Below are positions 8,623 through 15,603 of a DNA stretch of 53,596 nucleotides, one piece after another (the first letter of the stretch is position 1; every line of letters starts with the position of its first letter). The position numbers and the translations under genes are program-made. The DNA is from an uncultured Pelagibacteraceae bacterium (GTDB lineage: Bacteria; Pseudomonadota; Alphaproteobacteria; Pelagibacterales; Pelagibacteraceae): contig CACLDI010000004.1 in the NCBI GenBank assembly GCA_902605605.1, positions 1 to 53,596 on the forward strand. Direction: 5' to 3'. The notes beneath the pieces are model-generated. The model had not been told where the DNA came from and searched no databases. It saw nothing but the letters and a program-made list of their open reading frames with translations.

Positions 8623-9036
8623 TTAAAATTTTAAGTAGGCTTTTTTTAAATCAACAAGTGGATGTTTAGGAGACATTTGAAATTTAACTAGCAGTTCTCT
8701 AGCTATCATGTCTCTATCCTGTTGATTGTTAGGTAATTTAATTGATTTTGGAATAGTAACCCAACCGTTAGCATTTCTACAAAATACTGCTGGTCTGTCT
8801 TCTTCATAACCCATATGAACATCTTCTAGCCAGTTTAAATCATCCCATCCCATAGCTTCAATATACTTCTTTAAAAATGGAGTTATCTTTTTGTAATCTG
8901 GAAGTAAATTAACGTCATATCTATAACCAATATGTTGACCAATTAATTTTTCTCTTGCAGTTTCCTTAAAAGTACCAAGTTTATCTTTTTTTGGTTTGCC
9001 TTTAGATTTTATTTTTTTTGTTTTTTTCTTTGGCAT
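8623..9036 (-). CDS. conserved-looking hypothetical protein of the mgs operon (137 aa)
   Basis: The ATG at 9036, seven bases after the mgsC stop, gives 137 residues; an in-frame start at 9072 would overlap mgsC. The first 25 residues are almost all lysine (MPKKKTKKIKSKGKPKKDK). The rest is a compact acidic/aromatic domain with features such as GQHIGYRYDVNLLPDY, GWDDLNWLEDVHMGYEE and FCRNANGWVTIP. No membrane segment, signal peptide or cofactor motif is seen and I recognise no family. Position directly after mgsC suggests a role with N-methylglutamate synthase. Note the near-identical lysine-rich leader of MgsC itself. Confidence 0.6.
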   Translation of the reverse strand: MPKKKTKKIKSKGKPKKDKLGTFKETAREKLIGQHIGYRYDVNLLPDYKKITPFLKKYIEAMGWDDLNWLEDVHMGYEEDRPAVFCRNANGWVTIPKSIKLPNNQQDRDMIARELLVKFQMSPKHPLVDLKKAYLKF

Positions 9037-9043
9037 AGTAACC

Positions 9044-10465
9044 CTATATTTTGTGATAGTTATCAACTCCAACAGTGTAATTAGTACCAGCTAAAGGAAC
9101 TTTAGCTAATGCAGATGCTTCTGATGTTAATGCAGCTAAATCCTCTGGCTCTAAAGAATGTATATTTGTTTTGCCACATGCTCTTGCTAATAATTGAGCT
9201 TCTAAAGTCATTGCGTGTAAATAATTATAAACTCTTAAAGCAGCATCATCAGGATTTAATCTTGCTCTTAATTTTGGATCTTGTGTAGCAACTCCTACAG
9301 GACAACGACCAGTATGACAGTGGTAACATTCTCCAGCTTTTACTCCCATTTCTTTTTCAAAATCAGCTTCAGGAATGTCTTTGTTACAGTTTAGTGCTAT
9401 CATAGATCCTGTACCAATAGCAATTGCATCAGCTCCTAAAGCTAAAGCTTTTGCCATATCAGCACCATCTCTTACCCCACCAGCATAAATTAGAGTTACT
9501 TTTCCAGTTTTACCAACATCATCAATTGCTCTTCTAGCTTCTCTAATAGCTGCAATTCCAGGTATTCCAGTATTTGCAGCAGCAATGTGTGGACCAGCAC
9601 CTGTAGATCCTTCCATTCCATCTAAATAAATTGAGTCTGGATCACATTTTGCAGCCATTCGGACATCGTCATAAACTTTTGAAGCTCCTAATTTTAATTG
9701 AATTGGAACTTTATTTTTTGTTAATTGTCTTAATTCTTGAACTTTCAAAGCTAAATCATCTGGACCTAACCAGTCAGGGTGTCTAGCAGGTGATCTTTGG
9801 TCAATACCTGAAGGTAGTGATCTCATTTCAGCAACTTGGTCAGTTACTTTTTGCCCCATAAGGTGACCACCCATTCCAACTTTTTGACCTTGTCCTATAA
9901 AAACTTCTATTCCATCAGCTAACTGAGCATGATGAGGATTAAAACCGTATCTTGATTGGATACATTGATAGTACCATTTTTCAGAATATCTTCTTTCATC
10001 AGGTATCATTCCACCTTCACCTGAACAAGTAGCGCTACCAGCCATAGTTGCTCCTCTTGCTAAAGCAGTTTTAGCTTCATAAGATAATGCACCAAAACTC
10101 ATCCCAGTAATATAAACTGGAATATCTAATTCTATTGGGTTTTCACATCTTGGACCAATTACTGTTTTGGTCTCACATTTTTCTCTATAACCTTCAATTA
10201 CAAATCTCGTTAATGTTCCTGGTAAGAAAACTAAATCATCAAATGTTGGAATTTTTTTCATTAATGCCATTCCACGCATTCTGTATCTTCCTAACTGTGC
10301 TTTTATATGTATGTCGTCTATTACTTCAGGAGTGAAGATCGCATTATGCCCTAATAAACTTTTATTTCTTTTTCCTTCTTCGTGTGCGTGGACATCAGCC
10401 TTTCCACCAACTCCTTTTCCATTTGCTTTTACTTTTCCATTTTTTTTACTTTTTTTCTTAGGCAT
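9044..10465 (-). CDS. mgsC: N-methylglutamate synthase subunit C (glutamate synthase large-subunit-like FMN protein)
   Basis: A 473-residue protein homologous to the FMN-binding central domain of glutamate synthase (GlxD/MgsC). After a lysine-rich leader (MPKKKSKKNGKVK) comes the TIM-barrel: TGMSFGALS, GEGGM, GQGQKVGMGGHL, IQLKLGASKVYDDVRMAA, GMEGSTGAGPH and AGGVRDGADMAKALALGAD. The cysteine cluster CYHCHTGRCPVGVATQDP is the usual 3Fe-4S site. With MgsA and MgsB it should form the heterotrimeric synthase that moves methylamine from gamma-glutamylmethylamide to give N-methylglutamate. The mgsB stop and mgsC start share a base. An ordinary glutamate synthase would be a single, much longer chain. 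Confidence 0.85.
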   Translation of the reverse strand: MPKKKSKKNGKVKANGKGVGGKADVHAHEEGKRNKSLLGHNAIFTPEVIDDIHIKAQLGRYRMRGMALMKKIPTFDDLVFLPGTLTRFVIEGYREKCETKTVIGPRCENPIELDIPVYITGMSFGALSYEAKTALARGATMAGSATCSGEGGMIPDERRYSEKWYYQCIQSRYGFNPHHAQLADGIEVFIGQGQKVGMGGHLMGQKVTDQVAEMRSLPSGIDQRSPARHPDWLGPDDLALKVQELRQLTKNKVPIQLKLGASKVYDDVRMAAKCDPDSIYLDGMEGSTGAGPHIAAANTGIPGIAAIREARRAIDDVGKTGKVTLIYAGGVRDGADMAKALALGADAIAIGTGSMIALNCNKDIPEADFEKEMGVKAGECYHCHTGRCPVGVATQDPKLRARLNPDDAALRVYNYLHAMTLEAQLLARACGKTNIHSLEPEDLAALTSEASALAKVPLAGTNYTVGVDNYHKI

Positions 10466-11319
10466 TAAATTGCTCCTTTCTTCTCTGTAGGTTCTAAATT
10501 ATCGTAATTCCAAAGTTTTTTACCAGCTACAATTTTTTTCATTTTACTCACATCAAAATCTTCACCTATTTCTGCAACCTTTAGTTTTCGTCTTAACCAA
10601 TCTTGGTCACTAGATGTCAATTCTGCATCCACAGCATCACTACCATATGATCCAATTTCTCCACCTACGAAAATTGTCCCATCATACATAGAATCACCCA
10701 AATTTATCCCAACATCTCCAAGGATAATTATTCTTCCTCTTTGCATCATAAAACCAGTAAATGCACCAGCATCTCCACCAATAATAATTGTTCCACCTTT
10801 CATATCGATACCAGTTCTTGCACCAACACTACCTTTACAGATTAAATCTCCACCTCTTATTGCAGCTCCAAAACAAGAACCTGCATTTTTTTCAATAACA
10901 ACTTTTCCAGCCATTAAATTTTCTGCACATGACCAACCAACTCTTCCATTGATTCTAACTATTGGACCATCACAAGATCCCATTCCAAAATAACCCAAAC
11001 TTCCTTCAAAAATTAAATTTAGTTTATTTAAAATACCAACACCTAAACTGTGTTTTCCTTGTGGATTTTTAATTACTATTGTTCCATATCCTTGGCTCAT
11101 TAAGTTATCTATTTCTTTATTAGCCTCAGGTGCTGACATATTCATTACGTCTAAGTCTGTTCTTTTATTAAAGTCAACATCGTAAGTTCCAAAATAATAA
11201 AAGTTTTCAGCTTCATCAGGGTTAAAAAACTTTTGCTGAGTTCTTCCCGTTAATACCTCAGTATGCATTCCCATTGATTGGGCTTTGGACTTTTTCTCAC
11301 TTGTTTTTATATTTGCCAT
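10465..11319 (-). CDS. mgsB: N-methylglutamate synthase subunit B (GltB C-terminal GXGXG domain)
   Basis: A 284-residue protein made of the right-handed beta-helix (GXGXG) domain found at the C-terminus of glutamate synthase, here a separate subunit as in GlxC/MgsB. The repeated G-x-x-G-x-x-x-G turns are evident from about residue 125 (CFGAAIRGGDLICKGSVGARTG, then MKGGTIIIGGDAGAFTG, then RGRIIILGDVG). In this family it is structural, linking the amidotransferase and FMN parts. It overlaps the mgsA reading frame by 13 bases and shares a base with mgsC, so the three are co-translated. Confidence 0.85.
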   Translation of the reverse strand: MANIKTSEKKSKAQSMGMHTEVLTGRTQQKFFNPDEAENFYYFGTYDVDFNKRTDLDVMNMSAPEANKEIDNLMSQGYGTIVIKNPQGKHSLGVGILNKLNLIFEGSLGYFGMGSCDGPIVRINGRVGWSCAENLMAGKVVIEKNAGSCFGAAIRGGDLICKGSVGARTGIDMKGGTIIIGGDAGAFTGFMMQRGRIIILGDVGINLGDSMYDGTIFVGGEIGSYGSDAVDAELTSSDQDWLRRKLKVAEIGEDFDVSKMKKIVAGKKLWNYDNLEPTEKKGAI

Positions 11320-12251
11320 ACTTTTACCTCTCCATCAAAAGGATCATAAGTATCAATTTCTTGTGGTAACACAGATCTGATTGCTATCTCTTCTGATCCC
11401 ATTGCAACTAAATCATCTGACTCGTAAAGCACTAAAGGTTTTGCTGCCATAGTATCTTTTGCCATACCTAATGAGTCTTTTGTTGCTACAAAATAAGTAA
11501 ATACGCCGTCTAGACCAGTTAGAGAGTCTTTCATTCCTTCCTCAAGACTTGCTCCTTCTCTCATTTTTTGCGCTATATAAACTGCAATCAATTCTGAGTC
11601 ACATTCTGACATAAATCTCATACCTTTATTTTCTAAAACTCTTCTGTTGTTCCAATAATTCGTAAGCTGTCCGTTATGAACAACTGATACATCGCTAAAA
11701 GGATATCCCCAAAAAGGGTGGGCTGATTTAATATCCACACCAGATTCAGTTGCCATTCTTGCATGACCAATAGCGTGTGTTCCAACAAGTTTATCTAAAC
11801 TGTATCTATCACAAACCATTTTTGCATTTCCTAAGTCTTTAATTACTTCTAAAGATTTTCCCATCGATAATATTTCTACTCCAGGAATACTTTCTATTCT
11901 TTGAGAAAAATCTAATAAATCTTTAGTTTCATAGTCAATTTCATATCTTAACGAGTAAGGGAGAGTTCTTTCCTCTTTAACAATTTTTGCACCCATCTCA
12001 GATAGAGTTTGATCAACAATTTTTTTTCTTTCATCGTAGACTGAAACATCTTCCATAACAGAAGAACTACCTTCTCCAACATTTTCTCCAACTTTAAAAC
12101 GCATGATAAAATATTTACCATCCGTATCCCCATATAAAGCATAACCTGTTGAATCTTCACCCCTGTGTTTTAATGCTTGAAGCATACCCTGAAGCTCACT
12201 TCCAACATTTGAAGATTTACCTCTATGAATTAAACCTGCGATACCACACAT
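11307..12251 (-). CDS. mgsA: N-methylglutamate synthase subunit A (class II glutamine amidotransferase)
   Basis: A 314-residue Ntn-type amidotransferase. The start MCGIAGLIHRG exposes the catalytic Cys2. Other family features are LKHRGEDSTGY, IGHARMATESG, HPFWGYPFSDVSVVHNGQLTN and CDSELIAVYIAQKM. In GlxB/MgsA this domain hydrolyses the amide of gamma-glutamylmethylamide and channels methylamine to the FMN subunit. It starts 28 bases after the 489-aa ligase gene and overlaps mgsB, so the cluster ligase-mgsA-mgsB-mgsC is one transcription unit. Confidence 0.85.
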   Translation of the reverse strand: MCGIAGLIHRGKSSNVGSELQGMLQALKHRGEDSTGYALYGDTDGKYFIMRFKVGENVGEGSSSVMEDVSVYDERKKIVDQTLSEMGAKIVKEERTLPYSLRYEIDYETKDLLDFSQRIESIPGVEILSMGKSLEVIKDLGNAKMVCDRYSLDKLVGTHAIGHARMATESGVDIKSAHPFWGYPFSDVSVVHNGQLTNYWNNRRVLENKGMRFMSECDSELIAVYIAQKMREGASLEEGMKDSLTGLDGVFTYFVATKDSLGMAKDTMAAKPLVLYESDDLVAMGSEEIAIRSVLPQEIDTYDPFDGEVKVWQI

Positions 12252-12279
12252 ATTTTATACCCTTCTTTTATTTTAAGAC

Positions 12280-13749
12280 CTATGGAAGACAATCAAGATA
12301 AGTATCCAGATCCCATTGAGTTGTTGCACCTAAAAATCTTTCCCATTCATCATTTTTATACCAATGAAAAACTTTATACATTTCATCTGGCATAGCTGAT
12401 TTAATAACCTCATCTTCTGCTAAACGATCAAGTGCTTGACCAAGACTTAAAGGTAATTTTTTAACCTGTTTACCAGCTGCTTGAGCTTCGTACATACTTC
12501 TAGACTCTGGTTTACCTGGATCAATATTATTTGATATTCCATCGTCAAAACATTTTAATAATCCTGAACCCATCAAATATGGATTATGCATCGAGTCAAC
12601 TGAACGATATTCAAATCTTCCAGGTGCTGATACCCTTAATCCACAAGTTCTATTTTGATATCCCCAATCAGCATAAACTGGTGCCCAAAAACCTGTATCC
12701 CATAATCTTCTATATGAGTTTACTGTAGACGAACCAATTGCAGTTAAGGCTCCCAGATGTTTCATAACTCCTCCAATTGCTTTTAAACCTATTTTTCCCG
12801 GTAACTGGACATCTTTAGTGTCAGGCATGAATGTGTTTTTTCCACCTTCAACATATGTAAATACTTCATCCATTGCTGGAAGAGATTTGTGAGATAATTT
12901 ATTAACTTTGTCTTTTCCACCTGTCCATAAAGACATATTAGTATGACAACCACTTGCAGATACACCCATAAATGGTTTAGTCATAAAGCAAGCAATTAAA
13001 TTAAATTCTCTGGCTACCTGTGCACAGATCTGTCTATATGTAGATAATCTATCAGCATTTCTCAAAACATCATCATACATCCAGTTTAATTCTAGCTGAC
13101 CTGGGGCATCTTCATGATCACCCTGGATCATATCTAAACCCATAGCTCTTGCATATTTCATAACTTGCATAAAAACTGGTCTTAAAGATTCAAATTGGTC
13201 AATGTGATAACAATATGGTTTAGAAAAACCTTTACCAGTTGGAGTACCATCTTCATTTTTTGTTAACCACATCATCTCAGGCTCAGTTCCAACTCTTAAT
13301 TGATATCCGTGTTTTTTCTTAAATTCTTGAGCATGAATTCTCAAATTACCACGACAGTCTGAGGTTAAATGAGCACCAGGGTTTTCTCTTTCTTCTCTAT
13401 TTCTAAAACAAGTAACAAAAACTCTTGCTACTTTTTTGTCCCAAGGAAGTTGACAAAATGTTTCTGGATCAGGTATACCAACTAGTTCCTTTGCTTCAGG
13501 ACCATAACCAATATAATTACCATGACGATCAGTAAATAGGTTGGCTGTTGCCCCATAAACTAATTGAAAACCTTTTTCACAAGTTCTTTCCCAATGATCT
13601 GTGGGAATACCTTTACCAACAACTCTTCCTGTGACCGATATAAATTGAAAAAAAATATATTCAATTCCTAGTTCATTTATTTTAGCTCTAACCTGTTTAA
13701 CTAATTTACTTCTCCCAGGTTGGTTAACATGTTTTTCTAGATCAGTCAT
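12280..13749 (-). CDS. glutamine-synthetase-family ligase upstream of mgsABC
   Basis: A 489-residue ligase of the glutamine synthetase fold, longer than and distinct from the GmaS-type protein at 5301-6626. It shows FQFISVTGRVVGKGIP, VGTEPEMMW (metal site), QGDHEDAPGQLELNW, SASGCHTNMSLW, SSTVNSYRRLWD, QNRTCGLRVSAPGRFEYRS and a TQWDLDTYLD ending. I chose ATG 13749 because an AGAGG ribosome site lies five bases upstream; the GTG at 13755 overlaps that site. It stands first before mgsABC, the place of gmaS in methylotrophs, so a gamma-glutamyl-amine ligase is likely. Whether the amine is methylamine, dimethylamine, ethanolamine or ammonia cannot be read from sequence. Confidence 0.75.
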   Translation of the reverse strand: MTDLEKHVNQPGRSKLVKQVRAKINELGIEYIFFQFISVTGRVVGKGIPTDHWERTCEKGFQLVYGATANLFTDRHGNYIGYGPEAKELVGIPDPETFCQLPWDKKVARVFVTCFRNREERENPGAHLTSDCRGNLRIHAQEFKKKHGYQLRVGTEPEMMWLTKNEDGTPTGKGFSKPYCYHIDQFESLRPVFMQVMKYARAMGLDMIQGDHEDAPGQLELNWMYDDVLRNADRLSTYRQICAQVAREFNLIACFMTKPFMGVSASGCHTNMSLWTGGKDKVNKLSHKSLPAMDEVFTYVEGGKNTFMPDTKDVQLPGKIGLKAIGGVMKHLGALTAIGSSTVNSYRRLWDTGFWAPVYADWGYQNRTCGLRVSAPGRFEYRSVDSMHNPYLMGSGLLKCFDDGISNNIDPGKPESRSMYEAQAAGKQVKKLPLSLGQALDRLAEDEVIKSAMPDEMYKVFHWYKNDEWERFLGATTQWDLDTYLDCLP

Positions 13750-13818
13750 TTTCACCTCTTAATGAATTTTATTTATTCAAACGTAGCTGAAAACTTTATT
13801 AGTGTCTAGGCTTGAAGT

Positions 13819-15147
13819 TTAACTCCAAGGGAACGGACTGTTCGAAGTAGGGTGAAGTTCGCCCTTCTCGTAACGGTTGAATCTAAACGGTTTCAATAAA
13901 TCACTTTCAGTACCCAGAATTTCTTTTGCTACAAGCTCACCCACACCAATCATTTTATATCCATGATTTGCATCAGCGATCATATAAACATTCTCTAAAA
14001 ATCTATCAAAGATTGGAAACGAGTCTGGTGTCATACATCCAAGTCCACCAGATGGTCCTTTTCTATACAAACCAGATTTTCCTTCAAATCTTTTTTGACA
14101 ATGCGCTAAAGCTGAACACCACATATCATTAAATGCTTCTGTAGTTTGGTACTCAGGTGACTCTACTCCATATGGATCAACATTAACTTGATCAAAATGT
14201 TTATCAACTATGTAAGGAGATGTACCACCTTGAACACCTAATCCTTCAATGTCTGGTTTATAATATATTCCCCAAATTTTATCTGTGATTAATTTTTTTG
14301 TTGTATCAGAATATAATGGAGCAGTTGAGTCTACGTGAATAACAGGTGGCTGTTCTCCATTATTCATTCTTAAAAAATCAGGATCAACACCTATTATGCC
14401 TTCTTGAAGCATCCAATATTTCCACATGTCTGTTTTATGAAACTTACCGTCTTTATCTTTAATGTTTGCAGTTTTTGGTAATTCTAACATATTCCAAAAA
14501 TCTCTTACCCAAGGACCAGCACCAACAACCACTTGTTCGCACTCTATAGTACCCTTGTTAGTTTCTACTCCTGTTACAGCTTTGCTGTTACTGCCTCTTT
14601 TAAAACCTGTTACTTTAACTTCTTTAATTACATTTACACCATTTGAAATTGATTTTTTTTCAAGAGACTTAATTGAATCTACGTTAAAGGCGTATCCTCC
14701 TTTTTTTTCATGAAGAATAGACGTTATGCCTTGAGCTTGCCAATCGTCAAACATACCTTTCATGTATTTCATACAATCTTTTTCACCTTCTATAAACTCA
14801 GACTCGTAACCAATTGCTTTTTGCTGCTCATAAATAGAAGCCACATCTTCATGCATAACTTCAGGTGAAATTTGCAAGTATCCAACAGCATTATATTTCC
14901 AAGCTTCTGGGTCACTTTCCCAAACTGAAACTGAATGAGCCATCAATTCTCGCATTGCAGGTTGGAAATAGTTATTTCTTACAACTCCACAAGCAATCCC
15001 ACTTGCACCTGCAGCGGTATCTTTTTTCTCTAAAACAACTATGTCTCCAGGATTTTTGTATGTTTCTGATAGTTTCCAAGCGGTACTCAAACCATGTATT
15101 CCACCACCAATAATTACTACTTTTGCTTTTGTGGGTAACGATGACAT
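13819..15147 (-). CDS. FAD-dependent oxidoreductase, SoxB/DAO family
   Basis: A 442-residue flavoprotein of the D-amino-acid/sarcosine oxidase superfamily. The dinucleotide-binding motif VVIIGGGIHGLSTAW is near residues 10-24, followed by VVLEKKDTAAGASG. The GVVRNNYFQPAMRELMAHS segment resembles the SoxB RSNY region, and the C-terminus has the flavin-contacting ANHGYKMIGVGELVA. The ending is unusually proline- and serine-rich (PTSNSPFPWS). It lacks adjacent SoxD, SoxA and SoxG partners and stands upstream of the ligase-mgsABC genes, 64 bases away, so it probably oxidises an N-methylated intermediate. Dimethylamine- or N-methylglutamate-derived substrates are both possible. Confidence 0.7.
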   Translation of the reverse strand: MSSLPTKAKVVIIGGGIHGLSTAWKLSETYKNPGDIVVLEKKDTAAGASGIACGVVRNNYFQPAMRELMAHSVSVWESDPEAWKYNAVGYLQISPEVMHEDVASIYEQQKAIGYESEFIEGEKDCMKYMKGMFDDWQAQGITSILHEKKGGYAFNVDSIKSLEKKSISNGVNVIKEVKVTGFKRGSNSKAVTGVETNKGTIECEQVVVGAGPWVRDFWNMLELPKTANIKDKDGKFHKTDMWKYWMLQEGIIGVDPDFLRMNNGEQPPVIHVDSTAPLYSDTTKKLITDKIWGIYYKPDIEGLGVQGGTSPYIVDKHFDQVNVDPYGVESPEYQTTEAFNDMWCSALAHCQKRFEGKSGLYRKGPSGGLGCMTPDSFPIFDRFLENVYMIADANHGYKMIGVGELVAKEILGTESDLLKPFRFNRYEKGELHPTSNSPFPWS

Positions 15148-15198
15148 TCCAAACTCTATTTTTTACAGAGTTAAATTAATATAATTATTTTTAGAACT

Positions 15199-15227
15199 AA
15201 AAAGTATATATATAAAATATATACTTT
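15199..15227 (-). terminator. AT-rich hairpin with T-tract after the tdm / winged-helix genes
   Basis: AAAGTATATA (15201-15210) pairs with TATATACTTT (15218-15227), a perfect 10-bp stem with a 7-base loop. Read on the minus strand it ends in five T. It lies just after the winged-helix gene and before the FAD oxidoreductase gene, so it probably ends the tdm transcript. The stem is weak in GC, so termination may be partial. Confidence 0.6.
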
Positions 15228-15247
15228 AGCCATTATCCAATAAATGC

Positions 15248-15598
15248 TTAATAACTAATATTTTTAAGGGTATTTAAATATTCGTTAAACTCCTTAATAA
15301 AAGAGTCACTTGGCTTAATATTTTTTATTCTTTGATCTGTTGAAGTTTTTTCTAATAGGAAGAATCCTTTTTCACAAGCCTCAGTAATAATCAGCGCTGA
15401 TTTTGGTCTAGATGTTTTAAATAATTTTGTTTTAAGCTCTTCAACAGATAATTTTTTACTTTCTTTATAAGCTGACATTACTAATAACATCATATGATAA
15501 TGAGAAGGGGACTTTCTAAAAAAATAATTGCTTGAAGTATGTGACTGCTTCATCTGATCTTCCCAGAAATTCAATAGAGTTTTTTTATCTTTTGGCAT
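15248..15598 (-). CDS. small winged-helix (MarR-like) protein downstream of tdm
   Basis: A 116-residue protein. Residues about 35-110 read as a winged helix-turn-helix: a helix HMMLLVMSAYKESKK, the helix-turn-helix LSVEELKTKLFKTSRPKSALIITEACEKG, then a wing FLLEKTSTDQRIKNIKPS and a C-terminal helix. The D-x-R after the wing strand is like the MarR/transcription-factor wing. No cofactor motif is visible. It begins five bases after the tdm stop and is followed by a hairpin terminator, so it is co-transcribed with tdm. A local regulator of TMAO use is the natural guess; the fold assignment is by eye. Confidence 0.55.
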   Translation of the reverse strand: MPKDKKTLLNFWEDQMKQSHTSSNYFFRKSPSHYHMMLLVMSAYKESKKLSVEELKTKLFKTSRPKSALIITEACEKGFFLLEKTSTDQRIKNIKPSDSFIKEFNEYLNTLKNISY

Positions 15599-15603
15599 TT
15601 AAT

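Noticed and set aside
13756-13818. Glycine riboswitch before the folate/amine genes
   Set aside because: SAR11 is known for glycine riboswitches, so I looked at the leaders of the tdm, ligase, GcvT-like and DMGDH-type genes. None has the length or paired-aptamer pattern.
15199-15227. The 10-bp AT hairpin as an operator
   Set aside because: Its position after a gene and the T-run on the transcribed side fit a terminator better than a protein-binding palindrome.
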